Of a DNA stretch of 64,000 bases, positions 25,689 through 35,321 are shown piece by piece (within the stretch, counting starts at the first letter, position 1; the number at the start of each line of letters is the position of its first letter). A program made the translations under genes and the position numbers. Origin of the DNA: Bradyrhizobium sp. WD16 (lineage in GTDB: Bacteria; Pseudomonadota; Alphaproteobacteria; Rhizobiales; Xanthobacteraceae); assembly GCF_024181725.1 (NCBI RefSeq), contig NZ_CP028908.1, positions 1,674,001-1,738,000 on the forward strand, given 5' to 3'. Below the pieces are notes generated by a model. The model was not told where the DNA came from. It searched no databases and saw only the letters and a list, made by a program, of their open reading frames with translations.

Positions 25689-26312
25689 GTGACGAGGTCC
25701 GGGCTTACGTTGACGCTGGTCGGGGCGCTCGCGGTCGGCGGCTGCATGCAGACGACGCTGCAGCCGGCCTCCGATGCCAGCATGACCCCGCGGGACCGGC
25801 AATTGCTGGCCCATCCGCCTTATGCCCAGGCGAGCATTCCGGAGCAGTTTCAGCGTCATATCGTCGACTATCCGCGCAAGGAGCAGCCGGGCACCATCCT
25901 GGTCGATACCAACGCGCGCTTTCTCTATTACGTTTTGCCGGACGGCAAGGCGATCCGCTACGGCGTCGCCGTGGGCGAGGAAGCGCTGGCCTGGTCGGGT
26001 GTCGCCACCGTCGGCCGCATGTCCGAGTGGCCGGACTGGATCCCGACGCCGGACATCCAGGCGCGGCTCGGTCCCTATCCGGCTCGCGTTCCCGGAGGCC
26101 CGGCCAATCCGCTGGGCGCGCGAGCGCTCTACCTCTTCGAGGGCAACAAGGACACCCTGTACCGCATCCACGGCACCAACCAGCCGGAATATATCGGCCA
26201 GGCGATCTCGTCCGGCTGCATCCGCATGACCAATGCCGACGTCATCGACCTGTTCGACCGGGTGAAGCCCGGAACCATCGTGGTCGTGCTGCCGCCGGGC
26301 CGGAGCGCCTGA
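25689..26312 (+). CDS. L,D-transpeptidase (YkuD domain), lipoprotein-like signal
   Basis: GTG 25689 is preceded by GGGGG and gives a 207-residue protein with a lipobox-like signal (LVGALAVGGC). The YkuD catalytic domain covers about residues 70-205. HGTNQPEYIGQAISSGCIRM carries the His and the nucleophilic Cys of the SxGC(I/V)R motif. It catalyses 3-3 cross-linking of peptidoglycan or links proteins to peptidoglycan, in the periplasm. ErfK-type relatives are numerous in Rhizobiales. It stands alone; the downstream hydrolase starts 45 bases after its stop. Confidence 0.9.
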   Translation: MTRSGLTLTLVGALAVGGCMQTTLQPASDASMTPRDRQLLAHPPYAQASIPEQFQRHIVDYPRKEQPGTILVDTNARFLYYVLPDGKAIRYGVAVGEEALAWSGVATVGRMSEWPDWIPTPDIQARLGPYPARVPGGPANPLGARALYLFEGNKDTLYRIHGTNQPEYIGQAISSGCIRMTNADVIDLFDRVKPGTIVVVLPPGRSA

Positions 26313-26357
26313 TCGAAAGTCGACCGACCGGTCGAAGCATGGTGTCGAAGCATCGCG

Positions 26358-27020
26358 ATGTTTCTGTTTGACGGGCCCGCAGACGCGGACGTGACGGTCC
26401 TTCTCGCCCACGGCGCCGGCGCGCCCATGGACTCCGCCTCGATGAATCGCATGACGACGGCGCTGGCAAAGGTCGGCCTGCGCATCGCCCGCTTCGAGTT
26501 CGACTACATGGCTTCCCGCCGGAACTCGGGGGCGAGGCGGCCGCCGCCCCGGGCAGAAGCGCTCAAGACGGAGTATCTCGCTGCGGTCGACGCGCTCCAG
26601 AGCAACGGACAGATCGTGATCGGCGGCAAGTCGATGGGCGGGCGCGTTGCCAGCATGATCGCCGACCCGCTCCATGCCTCATCGCGCGTCGCCGGCCTGA
26701 TTTGTCTCGGCTACCCATTTCATCCCGTCGGCAAGCCGGACCAGCTGCGCACGGCGCAGCTGGCAACGATGCAGACACCAACCCTGATCGTGCAGGGAAC
26801 GCGGGATCCATTCGGGACGCGTGACGAGGTCGCCGCCTACAAGCTGTCAAAAACGGTCGAAATCTTCTGGCTCGAGGACGGCGACCATGATCTCGCCCCG
26901 AGAAAGACCGTCTCCGGCTTCACCATGGCCGATCATCTGGCGACAATGGCCGCCCATGTCGCGGCGTGGGCCCGGAGACTTGCCGATCACGGCGGGCCGA
27001 ACGGCAGGCGCGCCGGATAG
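26358..27020 (+). CDS. Alpha/beta hydrolase, KANL3/Tex30-like family
   Basis: A 220-residue alpha/beta fold protein with an oxyanion HGAGAPMDS (residues 17-25), nucleophile elbow GGKSMGGRVAS (Ser about 94), catalytic Asp in TLIVQGTRDPFG and His in LEDGDHDLAPRK. This matches the small dienelactone-hydrolase-like KANL3/Tex30 family, which is of unknown substrate. It probably is cotranscribed with the L,D-transpeptidase upstream. Confidence 0.82.
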   Translation: MFLFDGPADADVTVLLAHGAGAPMDSASMNRMTTALAKVGLRIARFEFDYMASRRNSGARRPPPRAEALKTEYLAAVDALQSNGQIVIGGKSMGGRVASMIADPLHASSRVAGLICLGYPFHPVGKPDQLRTAQLATMQTPTLIVQGTRDPFGTRDEVAAYKLSKTVEIFWLEDGDHDLAPRKTVSGFTMADHLATMAAHVAAWARRLADHGGPNGRRAG

Positions 27021-27371
27021 ATCGGCTCAGCGTCGCCAGCACCCGAATCATCCCTTCTGCATTCTGTCTTCCGCCCGCGACTGAGGTGCAACCGGGACGA
27101 CGGCGGGAGCGCTTCCATCGCGGTTGTTCTCCGTCAGTTGTTGCGGCGCGTTCCGATATGAGTGCGCGCTGCAAGGGAATACGAACGTTAGAACCGGGAC
27201 ACTAGGCGGCAGCGAATGCAGGCGCGCAGCGCAAGGAGCCTGACAGATTGGGCTTAGGACCTCGATCAGCCGGGCATGGAGCCCGATCGCAGGCAATGAG
27301 AGTAGCGGCTCACAGCCATCATCGGGTAAGCTCTGCTGCAGCGCAGGGAGCTGTTCACGAGGGGTGACGAG
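27021..27371. other. Intergenic with a partial D module and an inverted repeat
   Basis: It holds the right half of a type-D palindromic module (about 27163-27205, ending CACTAG) and a hairpin-forming repeat, TTGGGCT (27248-27254) pairing with AGCCC(G)A around 27280-27286. That second repeat shares CCGGGCATGGAGCCC with 33436-33450. No gene is visible. Confidence 0.6.
27163..27205 (+). repeat. Type-D palindromic module, right half only
   Basis: The sequence from CGCGCTGCAAGG through TACGAACGTTAGAACC to GGGACACTAG matches the right arm and loop of module D at 23267-23342. The left arm is missing. Confidence 0.75.
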
Positions 27372-27842
27372 ATGACACGTCGACTGTTGGCTCTGCTTCT
27401 TGGGATGGTCTTGATCGGTGCGATGGCTTTTCGGCCGGAAGCCGCACGGACGGAAACCAGCGTCACCGGCACACGCTACATCCCGAGCCTCGGCGACCTG
27501 ATGGGCACGATGCAACTTCGTCACATCAAGCTCTGGCTCGCCGGCAAGCGGCGCAACTGGGAACTCGCATCCTACGAACTCAACCAGATGAGTGCGAGCT
27601 TCAGCGACATCGGCACGCTGTATTCGGGCATTCCTATCGCCGACATGACCCCGATGTCGCCGCCGGTCGCCAAGCTGGCCGACGCCATCCGCGACAAGAA
27701 CAGCGAGGCCTTCGCCACGGCCTTCGGCGAGATGACGAAGGCCTGCAACAACTGTCATCAGGCCATCGACCGCAAGTATATCGTCATGCGCGTGCCGGAC
27801 TCCTCGCCCTTCAGCGACCAGGATTTCGCGCCGCTGAAGTGA
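27372..27842 (+). CDS. Exported c-type cytochrome-like protein (c556-like)
   Basis: The 156-residue protein has a cleavable signal peptide (RRLLALLLGMVLIGAMAF, then AARTE) and one heme-binding site, CNNCH, near residue 126. The rest is helical and the heme site is near the C-terminus, as in four-helix-bundle cytochromes of the c556/c' type. It would be a periplasmic electron carrier or gas-binding heme protein. GAGGGGTGACGAG precedes the ATG. The acyl-CoA ligase follows 244 bases later on the same strand, with no obvious functional link. Confidence 0.8.
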   Translation: MTRRLLALLLGMVLIGAMAFRPEAARTETSVTGTRYIPSLGDLMGTMQLRHIKLWLAGKRRNWELASYELNQMSASFSDIGTLYSGIPIADMTPMSPPVAKLADAIRDKNSEAFATAFGEMTKACNNCHQAIDRKYIVMRVPDSSPFSDQDFAPLK

Positions 27843-28086
27843 GGTGGCGACGCCCGGCTCGGCGGCCGCCGCCGCGTCTCCAGATCTTGCCGCCGCCCTG
27901 AAGGCCGCCCCGGTCAAAGCCGGATGTCGGGTTCGATCGGGTGAAAGCCGATCGGCTCTTGACGCGGATCAATCGTACGGTGGTCTGACCACTATAGGGA
28001 TCAGCTTCCGCGTGGGACGGCAGCGGGCACGCCGATGGTGGCGATTGCGGCCACCCCAGGGCCTTGTGAGCGCGTCGGATCGGGTG

Positions 28087-29943
28087 ATGAGCGTGCAGGT
28101 GCAGCAGTCCATCGTCGCTGACGGCGACTTGATCACGACCGCCGAGGCGGGGACGCTGTGGGGGCTGTTCTGCGAGCGCGTCCGGCGCTGTCCGGCCGCC
28201 ATCGCCTGCCGGGACTACGACCCCGTCGCGCAGCGTTGGCGCGATCACTCCTGGCTGGCGATGGCCGCGCGCGTGGACGAATTTCGCGCCGCACTCGCCC
28301 AGGAGAGCTTCGCACCCGGAGACCGCGTGGCGATCCTGCTGGCCAACGGACCCGACTGGGTATGCTTCGACATTGCCGCCCATGCCTTGGGACTGGTTGT
28401 TGTCGCCCTCTACCCGCATGACACCGCAGCCAGCAATACTTCCATCCTTGGCCATGCCGAGGCCCGCCTGATTCTTCTCGACGACGAAGCCCGCTGGCAG
28501 TCGCTTGCGCCGTTTCGCCCGGAATTTCCGTCGCTGCAGCGCATCTGGATCCGCGACGTCGCCGCAAATACTGGTCCGGCAGCTGCCGACCCGATGGCGC
28601 GCGCACTCGCCGATGTCCTCGCCGGTGCCTGCGCGTCACCGCCGGCGCCACATCAGGCGGCGCCGGGCGACCTCGCCGCGCTGGTCTACACCTCTGGCAC
28701 CACCGGCCGGCCCAAAGGCGTGATGCTGTCGCACTTCGCCTTGCTGTGGAATGCCGAGGCGGTCGCCGCGCTCATTCCGCCGCAACGGAGCGATGTCATT
28801 CTGTCGGTTCTGCCGCTGGCCCATGCCTTCGAGCGCACTGTCGGCTACTACCTGCCGATGATGGCCGGCTGCACCGTCGCCTATGCCCGCTCGGTACAGG
28901 ATCTGCGCGATGACCTCGTCACCCTCCGCCCGACCGTGATCCTCGGCGTTCCGCTGCTCTACGAACGAATGGCCGCCGCGATCCGGGCCGCTGCTGCCGG
29001 CAGCCTGGTCCGGCGGGCCCTGTTGCGGTCAGCGACGGCCATCGGCTGGCGCCTGTTCGAAGCGGCGCAGCATCGGGCCCGACCGGGCCTCGCCGTCGGG
29101 TTGCTCGGACGCATCCTCCACCGAGCCGTCGCGGTCCAGGTGCTGGCGGCCTTCGGTGGACGGCTTCGCGTCGCGGTGAGCGGCGGGGCGCCGCTCGATT
29201 GGGGCGACATTCGCCTGCTGATCGGACTGGGCCTGCCGCTGATCGAGGGATACGGTCTGACCGAGGCAGGGCCGGTGGTCGCGGCGAACGGATTGGGCGA
29301 CAACCTGCCCGGCTCGGTCGGGCGTCCGCTGCGCGGCCTCGAGGTCAGGCTCGGCACCGCCGCTGAATTGCTGGTGCGCTCGCCGGCGATGATGAGCGGT
29401 TATTGGAAGGACGATCGAGAGACGGCGCGGGTGCTCGACCCGGCCGGCTGGCTCTCGACCGGCGATGTCGCCGAGATCAAGGACGGCCGCATCTTCATCC
29501 GCGGCCGCCTCAAGGACATGATCGTTCTGTCCATCGGGGAAAAGGTCAATCCCAAGATCGTGGAAGCCGAACTCACCCGCGATCCGATGTTCAGGCAGGC
29601 CGTGGCAGTCGGCGACCGCCGGGCGTTCGTCGCGGCCGTGATCGTGCTCGACGCCGGGCTATGGAAGCGTTTCGCCGCCGAGAAGGGCCTCGACGCCGAG
29701 CGGCCCAATCACCCCGCCGGCAAGATCGAGGTGCTTGCAAGGCTGGAGCCGCGTCTCGCCACATTGCCGCGCTATGCGCAGGTGCGCGCCGTGCATCTGA
29801 CCTTGGCGCCGTGGACGATCGAGGCCGGACTGCTGACACCGACCCTCAAGGTCAAGCGGGACGTCGTGCAGCGGCTGTTCGCAGCGGAGATCGACGCCAT
29901 GTATCGCCCCCAACAGGATGCCGGATCAATCCGGGGCCGGTGA
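28087..29943 (+). CDS. AMP-dependent long-chain acyl-CoA synthetase
   Basis: The frame opens at 27844, but ATG 28087 gives a 618-residue protein of normal length. The adenylate-forming motifs are in order: [11 protein letters not shown] (about 200-210), [10 protein letters not shown] (about 386), [11 protein letters not shown] (about 455) and [17 protein letters not shown] (about 475). It activates a fatty or aromatic acid to its CoA thioester; the layout with a long N-terminal domain fits FadD15/long-chain ligases. A GH4 enzyme gene starts 56 bases downstream. Substrate is not evident from the sequence. Confidence 0.87.
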   Translation: MSVQVQQSIVADGDLITTAEAGTLWGLFCERVRRCPAAIACRDYDPVAQRWRDHSWLAMAARVDEFRAALAQESFAPGDRVAILLANGPDWVCFDIAAHALGLVVVALYPHDTAASNTSILGHAEARLILLDDEARWQSLAPFRPEFPSLQRIWIRDVAANTGPAAADPMARALADVLAGACASPPAPHQAAPGDLAALVYTSGTTGRPKGVMLSHFALLWNAEAVAALIPPQRSDVILSVLPLAHAFERTVGYYLPMMAGCTVAYARSVQDLRDDLVTLRPTVILGVPLLYERMAAAIRAAAAGSLVRRALLRSATAIGWRLFEAAQHRARPGLAVGLLGRILHRAVAVQVLAAFGGRLRVAVSGGAPLDWGDIRLLIGLGLPLIEGYGLTEAGPVVAANGLGDNLPGSVGRPLRGLEVRLGTAAELLVRSPAMMSGYWKDDRETARVLDPAGWLSTGDVAEIKDGRIFIRGRLKDMIVLSIGEKVNPKIVEAELTRDPMFRQAVAVGDRRAFVAAVIVLDAGLWKRFAAEKGLDAERPNHPAGKIEVLARLEPRLATLPRYAQVRAVHLTLAPWTIEAGLLTPTLKVKRDVVQRLFAAEIDAMYRPQQDAGSIRGR

Positions 29944-29998
29944 CGCCCGGACCGTCGCGAAGGGCGGTGCGACAACGGACAGGCAGACGGAGGACAGG

Positions 29999-31282
29999 AT
30001 GGCCAATCAAGCGAAGATCGTCTTCCTCGGTGCGACCAGCGCATCATTCGGCTTGAGCATGTTGCGCGACGTCTTCAGCAGCGAGGAATTGCGCGGCTGT
30101 ACGCTGACGCTGGTCGGCCGCGACGCGGAGCGCCTTGGCAAGATGGCGGAACTCGCCCGACAGCTGAATGGCAGGTCGGGTGCCGGATTGATCGTCGAGC
30201 AGACGACCGATCGCCGCGCCGCATTCGGTGGCGCCGACTTCGTCGTCAATGCAACGGCGATCGACCGGAATCGTCTCTGGAAAATGGACTTCGAGGTGCC
30301 GCGCAAATACGGGATCCGGCACACCCTCGGCGAGAACGGCGGCCCCGGCGGGCTGTTTTTCACCTTGCGGACCCTGCCGATGATCTTCGATTTCGTCCGC
30401 GACATGGAGGAGCTGTGTCCGAACGCGCTGCTGCTCAATTTCGCAAATCCCGAAAGCCGTATCGTACTGGCGCTCGGCCGTTACAGCCGGATTCGCTGCA
30501 TCGGCTTGTGCCATGGCATTTACGGAGTCCGCGAGCACGCGGCCAAGATCATGGGCTTGCCCACCGAAGAGGTAGACGTGTGGGCAGCAGGGCTCAATCA
30601 CTTCCAGTGCCTGATGCAGTTGCGGCACCGCGCGACCGGAGACGACCTCTACCCACGACTGCGAGCAGCCGAGATCGACTACGATCCGGATTTTTCTCCG
30701 TTCACACGACGACTGCTTCGGGCCTTCGGTTATTGGCTGGGCTGCGGCGACGGCCACCTCGGCGAATATCTCGCCTATGGCTGGGAAGGCGGCGAAGAGG
30801 GTTATGATTTTTCCGCCGACGAGCGCTATCGTGCCGAGTTCGCCGCGACGCTCGAGAGCGTGCTGTCCGGCGCCGTCGCGATCCCCGCGAATTGGCTGAC
30901 ACCGTCGGGAGAGCGCGGCGTCGCCGCGATTGCCGGAGTGTTGCATAACCGCAAGCGCGTTCTCGAATCCGGTGTCGTCTACAATCGGAGCGCCATTCCC
31001 AATCTGCCGGCGGAGCTGGCCGTGGAAGTGCCGGTGATGATCGACGCTGCCGGCGTTCACCCGATCTCGCTCGGACCGCTGCCCGATCCGGTGGCGAAGC
31101 TGATGTCCATGCAGGCAAGCGTTCAGCAGATGGCGGTCGAGGCGGCCGTCCATGCCTCCAAGGAACTGGCGTTGCAGGCGCTGCTGATCGATCCTGTCGT
31201 CAACTCGACGACCGCCGCCGTCCGATTGCTCGACGAATTGTGGGAGGCGAATCGACCCTACATTCGCGAATGCATCCCCTAG
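29999..31282 (+). CDS. Glycoside hydrolase family 4 enzyme
   Basis: ATG 29999 (GGAGG eight bases upstream) gives 427 residues. GH4 enzymes use NAD+ and a divalent metal in an oxidation-elimination mechanism to cleave glycosides. Visible are the N-terminal nucleotide-binding [28 protein letters not shown], the metal-ligand pair CHGIYG (Cys about 169) and GLNHF (His about 200), and a C-terminal helical region. Alpha-glucosidase or alpha-galacturonidase-like activity is likely, with the sugar unknown. The TAG stop is the TAG of the CTAG at the edge of a palindromic module array at 31279, so the exact original C-terminus may have been altered. Confidence 0.85.
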   Translation: MANQAKIVFLGATSASFGLSMLRDVFSSEELRGCTLTLVGRDAERLGKMAELARQLNGRSGAGLIVEQTTDRRAAFGGADFVVNATAIDRNRLWKMDFEVPRKYGIRHTLGENGGPGGLFFTLRTLPMIFDFVRDMEELCPNALLLNFANPESRIVLALGRYSRIRCIGLCHGIYGVREHAAKIMGLPTEEVDVWAAGLNHFQCLMQLRHRATGDDLYPRLRAAEIDYDPDFSPFTRRLLRAFGYWLGCGDGHLGEYLAYGWEGGEEGYDFSADERYRAEFAATLESVLSGAVAIPANWLTPSGERGVAAIAGVLHNRKRVLESGVVYNRSAIPNLPAELAVEVPVMIDAAGVHPISLGPLPDPVAKLMSMQASVQQMAVEAAVHASKELALQALLIDPVVNSTTAAVRLLDELWEANRPYIRECIP

Positions 31283-31444
31283 TGTCCTGTCTCCGAATTA
31301 CCGCTTCATTTGCCTCACCTTCGCACGGTCATTCGGAGACATCGGGACACTAGCAAAATCAAAAAGCTAGTGTGGCTTATGTCTCGCAATTGCCTACTGG
31401 GGCTTGCCGCGAAGGGCATAGGCAATTGCGAGACGCCACACTAG
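31279..31444 (+). repeat. Palindromic modules B-linker-A, between convergent genes
   Basis: Module B (reverse) is 31279-31353, linker CAAAATCAAAAAG is 31354-31366, and module A (reverse) is 31367-31444. The left CTAG supplies the TAG stop of the GH4 gene and the right CTAG supplies, on the opposite strand, the TAG stop of the binding-protein gene. Sequence agreement with 23014-23179 is very high. Confidence 0.88.
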
Positions 31445-32670
31445 TCGGTCACCAGCGATCCGAACGGCTCCCAGCGTTCGCCGTTGAAGCGCATCATCCG
31501 GAATTCCTTGATGACACGATAATCGGTCGGGCTCGTATTGACCGACAGTCCCGGCAGCAGAAGGTCGAGCCTGACATTCGTCAGGCTTGTCGCCTGGCGC
31601 ATGATGTTGGCGCGCGAGATATCGTCGCCGCACCGGTGAAGGACCTCAACGAGCAGCTCGGCGGCGCTATAGCCGTAGGTCGTGTAGACGCTCTTGCGGT
31701 CGCCGTCCGGATGATAGCTGTCCATCAGCGCAACCCATCGCTTCATGCCCTCGTCATCCTTCCATGCCGGATCATCCGCCTCCTTGAACGAGCTTGCGGA
31801 GATCAGCCCCCTGGCGTTGTCGAGCCCGGCAGGCGCCAAGACCGCGGAGATCGACGACGAGCCGACGCCAAGAAGATGAGCCGGTTTCCAGCCGAGTTCG
31901 GCCGCCTTGCGGATCGCCTGGGCGGCGAATCGCGGACCCGCCATGTCGACCAGGATGTCGACGCCGAGGTCCTTGAGCTGGACCACCTTCGAATCGATCG
32001 TCGGATCGCTCACGTCATAGGCGAGCGTGGCGACGATCCGGCCGGAGCTGGCGCCGAGGCCGGCCTTGAGACCCGCCACGTATTCCTTTCCGGCGTCGTC
32101 GTTCTGGTAGAGCAGCCCGATCTTGCCGTTCGGGTAATTGTCGAGGATGAAGCGCGCATAGATCCGGATCTCCGTCATCAGGTTCGGCACGAATCCCATG
32201 GTCCAGGGAAACGCCTTCGGATCCTCGAAGCGTCCCGCCCGGCCGGAGACGAAGAGCTGCGGGATCTTGCGGTCGTTGAGATATTTCTGAACGGCGATGT
32301 TCGAGGCCACGCCGACGGTCTGGAACGTGAAGAGCACTTCGTCGCCCTCGACCAGCTTGCGGATCTGCTCCACAGTCTTGGCGGGACTTGCGGCATCATC
32401 ATAAGAGATCAGCTTGATCCTGCGGCCGTTGATACCACCGCGCTCGTTGACCATGCGGAAATAAGCGGCCTGGACTTTGCCGACTGCGGCGACGGCGGAG
32501 AGCGGGCCGCTGTAGGGCATGGTCTGGCCGATCCTGATCTCGGTGTCGCTGGCACCCGGATCATACTTTCTGCCTTCCGCCCGCACCGGCGGCGCAAGCA
32601 GCACGACGACAGCCAGCACCACGGCGATAAACGCCGTGATCCACGACGTAGCGCGCCGGCGTCCGCTCAT
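31441..32670 (-). CDS. Branched-chain-amino-acid-type ABC transporter substrate-binding protein
   Basis: ATG 32670 gives a 409-residue protein with a signal peptide (TSWITAFIAVVLAVVVLLAPPVRA) and the Leu/Ile/Val-binding fold: IRIGQTMPYSGPLSAVAAVG, GGINGRRIKLISYDDAASPAKTV, KIGLLYQNDDAGKEYVAGLKAGL. Rhizobial proteins of this class often bind aromatic acids or amides rather than amino acids. Its start overlaps the stop of the upstream PNPOx gene (ATGA), and no permease or ATPase gene is attached here. The TAG stop comes from the palindromic array. Confidence 0.85.
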   Translation of the reverse strand: MSGRRRATSWITAFIAVVLAVVVLLAPPVRAEGRKYDPGASDTEIRIGQTMPYSGPLSAVAAVGKVQAAYFRMVNERGGINGRRIKLISYDDAASPAKTVEQIRKLVEGDEVLFTFQTVGVASNIAVQKYLNDRKIPQLFVSGRAGRFEDPKAFPWTMGFVPNLMTEIRIYARFILDNYPNGKIGLLYQNDDAGKEYVAGLKAGLGASSGRIVATLAYDVSDPTIDSKVVQLKDLGVDILVDMAGPRFAAQAIRKAAELGWKPAHLLGVGSSSISAVLAPAGLDNARGLISASSFKEADDPAWKDDEGMKRWVALMDSYHPDGDRKSVYTTYGYSAAELLVEVLHRCGDDISRANIMRQATSLTNVRLDLLLPGLSVNTSPTDYRVIKEFRMMRFNGERWEPFGSLVTD

Positions 32671-33266
32671 CGGCCGCGATCCTGCGATTTTGGCAGCAGC
32701 GGCGCGACCGCGGGCAGCGCCTGCCATTCGGGCCGCGGCGGCACGGTACCCCGGCGCGGCACATAGGCCGAAGGCTCGCCGGCCGTAAGACCCGGCACAT
32801 AGCGCGGACAGTTCGGGTAGATGTCGTGGCACGTGATGTGGACCACCGCGCACGCGCCATGGTGCCGCGCGAGGCTAGCCTCGTCCCGATGAATGGAGGC
32901 GACACCGTTGATGCGGATGCGATAGGCGGTGGGATCGAAATTCATGAACAGAAGGCCGACCCGCGGATTCATGGCGACATTGCCCAGCGTGCGATACATG
33001 AGGTTGCCGTCATAGTCGGGGAATTCCAGCGCATTCGGGCCGACGATCCTGACGAATCCCGGATCACCTCCCTTGAAGCTGCAGTCCGGCTGATCGCGGT
33101 AGGACGATGCGATGAAGAAGAAGTTCGCGGCCTCGATCTGGGCGATGTCCTTCTCGGAAAATTCACTGTGCCGCACCTCGGTGGCGAGGAAATCCGCCAG
33201 ACGCCGGCCATCCGCCGCGTCCTGCAGTGCCAGCATGCCCTGGTGATAGAACGGGAGCGTTTCCAT
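32667..33266 (-). CDS. Pyridoxamine 5'-phosphate oxidase-like flavin-binding protein
   Basis: ATG 33266 gives 199 residues with the split-barrel flavin fold: AANFFFIASSYRDQPDCSFKGGDPGFVRIVG, NLMYRTLGNVAMNPRVGLLFMNF, and IRINGVASIHRDE. It resembles PNPOx-like proteins that reduce small molecules with FMN. The region after residue 150 (CHDIYPNCPRYVPGL) has two cysteines. The binding-protein gene overlaps its stop by four bases, so they are translationally coupled; a transported compound might be its substrate (inference). Confidence 0.78.
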   Translation of the reverse strand: METLPFYHQGMLALQDAADGRRLADFLATEVRHSEFSEKDIAQIEAANFFFIASSYRDQPDCSFKGGDPGFVRIVGPNALEFPDYDGNLMYRTLGNVAMNPRVGLLFMNFDPTAYRIRINGVASIHRDEASLARHHGACAVVHITCHDIYPNCPRYVPGLTAGEPSAYVPRRGTVPPRPEWQALPAVAPLLPKSQDRGR

Positions 33267-33673
33267 GCCAGTTCTTCTCCGTGATCTGCCGTCGACGTTT
33301 CGGTGCCGCGCGACGAGCCTAGGAGAAAACATGACGTTCTACAACCTGAGCGGCCGACGTCGCCGGCAGTTTGCGCAAGATGCGGCGAACGTTGGGCTCA
33401 GAACACCGGCCGCTTGGGCTTTGAGCCCGGACAGGCCGGGCATGGAGCCCAATCCACTGCGATCAAGCAGTCCTCAGGAGTGAGCGGACAGAGGTCCACG
33501 GCTGGCCGGACGTGCCGCCCGGATGTTTCCGGCTTCCGTCCTTCGTGAATAGCGACAGCCGAACCGCCATGCCATCCGCGCCTTTATCGCCTGACACGCT
33601 CTCGAGACGTGAATGCCCGGCACAACGCCGGGCATGACGACCGAGAGACAGGAGACGTTACGGTCGAGAGACT
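33267..33673. other. Intergenic with two palindromes
   Basis: It contains TTGGGCT (33414-33420) paired with AGCCCAA (33446-33452) and the REP-type hairpin at 33613-33635. No gene recognised. The PNPOx promoter should lie near its left side. Confidence 0.5.
33613..33635 (-). repeat. REP-type hairpin downstream of paaE
   Basis: ATGCCCGGC (33613-33621), loop ACAAC, GCCGGGCAT (33627-33635): a perfect 9-bp stem about 40 bases after the paaE stop. Translated on the minus strand it gives VMPGVVPGIH, which I recall as a hallmark of Bradyrhizobium-type REP sequences. There is no T-run, so it may stabilise the 3' end rather than be a classic terminator. Confidence 0.6.
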
Positions 33674-34753
33674 TCACACGTGATCGTAATCGATCACCAC
33701 GTGCTTGCTGACCGGATGGGACTGGCAGGTCAGCGCGTAGCCGGCCTCGAGCTCCCACGGCTCAAGCGAATAATTGATGTCCATGGTGACTTGGCCTTCG
33801 ACCACCTTGGCGCGACAGGTCGAGCACATGCCGCCCTTGCAGGCGTAAGGTAGATCGACCCCGGCGCGCAGCGCGGCATCGAGGATCGCCTCGCCTTCGG
33901 CCACCGGCACCTCGCGCCGCTTGCCATCGACGATCAACGACGCGATGGCCGCCGGCGGCGCCGCCGGCGCGATGACAGGCCTGGGCCGTGGCCGGCCGCC
34001 GAATTCGGAGACGAACCGCTCGACATGGATCTTGTCCGCCGCGATGCCGAGATCGCGGCAGGTCGTCTCGATCTCCTCGCTCATGGCGAGCGGGCCACAG
34101 ATGAAGACCTGATCGACCACCGCAGCCGGCACCATGGCTCGCAGCAGCAATTCGACCTTGGCGCGGTCGAGCCGGCCATTGAGAATCGGCAGATCCTGCT
34201 CCTCCTGCGACAACACGTGAAACACCGAGAGCCGGCCGATGAAGCGGTCCTTGAGCTCCTCCAGGGCGGTGCGGAAGAGGATGTCACGCCCGCTGCGATT
34301 GCCATAGAACAGAAAGAACCGGCTGTTCGGCTCGCGGCCGAGCACGCCGCGAACGATGGAGATGATCGGAGTGATGCCGGAGCCCGCGGCAAAGCCGACA
34401 TGGACGCGGGCATCGCCCGGCGACACCACACCGAAGCGCCCGGTCGGCGTCATGACCTCGAGCTCGTCGCCGGATTTCAGCGTCTCGATTGCCCAGTTGG
34501 AAAAGGCGCCGCCGGCGATGCGCTTGACCGCGATGCGCAGCTCGCCGTCATCGGGCGAGGTGCAGATCGAATACGAGCGCCGCACCTCCTCGCCGTCGAT
34601 GGTTGTGCGCAAGGTCAGGTACTGGCCCGGCGCGAAGGCATAATCCGGCGCCAGCTGCGGCGGCACGGCGAAGCTCAGCGAGATCGCATCCGCCGTTTCG
34701 CGGCGCAGATCGGCGATGGCGAGGCGGTAGAATCTCGGGGTGCTGCTGATCAT
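33674..34753 (-). CDS. paaE: Phenylacetyl-CoA epoxidase reductase subunit
   Basis: ATG 34753 gives 359 residues. The N-terminal FAD/NAD(P) ferredoxin-reductase module (RRSYSICTSPDDGELRIAVKR, FAAGSGITPIISIVRGVL) is followed by a plant-type [2Fe-2S] ferredoxin domain near residues 275-355 (CKGGMCSTCRAKVVEG, LTCQSHP). It passes electrons from NADPH to the PaaA di-iron centre of the multicomponent epoxidase. Last of the paaABCDE operon, complete. Confidence 0.95.
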   Translation of the reverse strand: MISSTPRFYRLAIADLRRETADAISLSFAVPPQLAPDYAFAPGQYLTLRTTIDGEEVRRSYSICTSPDDGELRIAVKRIAGGAFSNWAIETLKSGDELEVMTPTGRFGVVSPGDARVHVGFAAGSGITPIISIVRGVLGREPNSRFFLFYGNRSGRDILFRTALEELKDRFIGRLSVFHVLSQEEQDLPILNGRLDRAKVELLLRAMVPAAVVDQVFICGPLAMSEEIETTCRDLGIAADKIHVERFVSEFGGRPRPRPVIAPAAPPAAIASLIVDGKRREVPVAEGEAILDAALRAGVDLPYACKGGMCSTCRAKVVEGQVTMDINYSLEPWELEAGYALTCQSHPVSKHVVIDYDHV

Positions 34754-34823
34754 GGATCCGTGCGCTCTGGCTGTGCTTGTCAGATGGCCGCGACAAGCCC
34801 GGCCACGACGAAGGTAACGGCGT

Positions 34824-35321
34824 TCAATGGCATTTGAAGTAGTCGAACGGTTCGCGGCAGGCCCGGCAGCGCCACAACGCCTTGCACGAGGTCGAGCCGA
34901 ATTCGGCAATCCGCTCGGTATCGTGCGAGCCGCAGCGCGGGCAGGCGATCGCCTCTTCGCCGAACAGCGCCCGGCGGCCCGATGCCGGCCGCGGCGGCGC
35001 GATGCCGTAGTCCTTGAGCTTGCGCTTGCCGTCCTCGGTCATCCAGTCCGTGGTCCAGGCCGGCGACAGCACCGACTTGATTCGCGGTCGCGGCAGACCG
35101 GCCCGTTCCAGCGCCAGCTCGATCTCCAGTGCGATCATGTTCATCGCCGGACAGCCGGAATAGGTCGGCGTGATCGCGACTTCGATGGCCCCGCCGTCCA
35201 CCCTGACGTCGCGCAGCACGCCAAGATCGGCGATAGTCAGCACCGGGATCTCCGGGTCCGCCACGGCGGCAGCGGCGTCCCAGGCACGCTGGCGCAGATT
35301 ATCGGCGGCGAGGGTCACCAT
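34824..35321 (-). CDS. paaD: Phenylacetate pathway Fe-S/assembly protein
   Basis: The 165-residue protein has an N-terminal MIP18/DUF59 domain (DPEIPVLTIADLGVLRDV) and a C-terminal zinc-ribbon-like segment (CPRCGSHDTERIAEFGSTSCKALWRCRAC). It is required for epoxidase activity, probably in iron-sulfur or di-iron assembly. It overlaps the paaC stop by seven bases. Confidence 0.95.
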   Translation of the reverse strand: MVTLAADNLRQRAWDAAAAVADPEIPVLTIADLGVLRDVRVDGGAIEVAITPTYSGCPAMNMIALEIELALERAGLPRPRIKSVLSPAWTTDWMTEDGKRKLKDYGIAPPRPASGRRALFGEEAIACPRCGSHDTERIAEFGSTSCKALWRCRACREPFDYFKCH

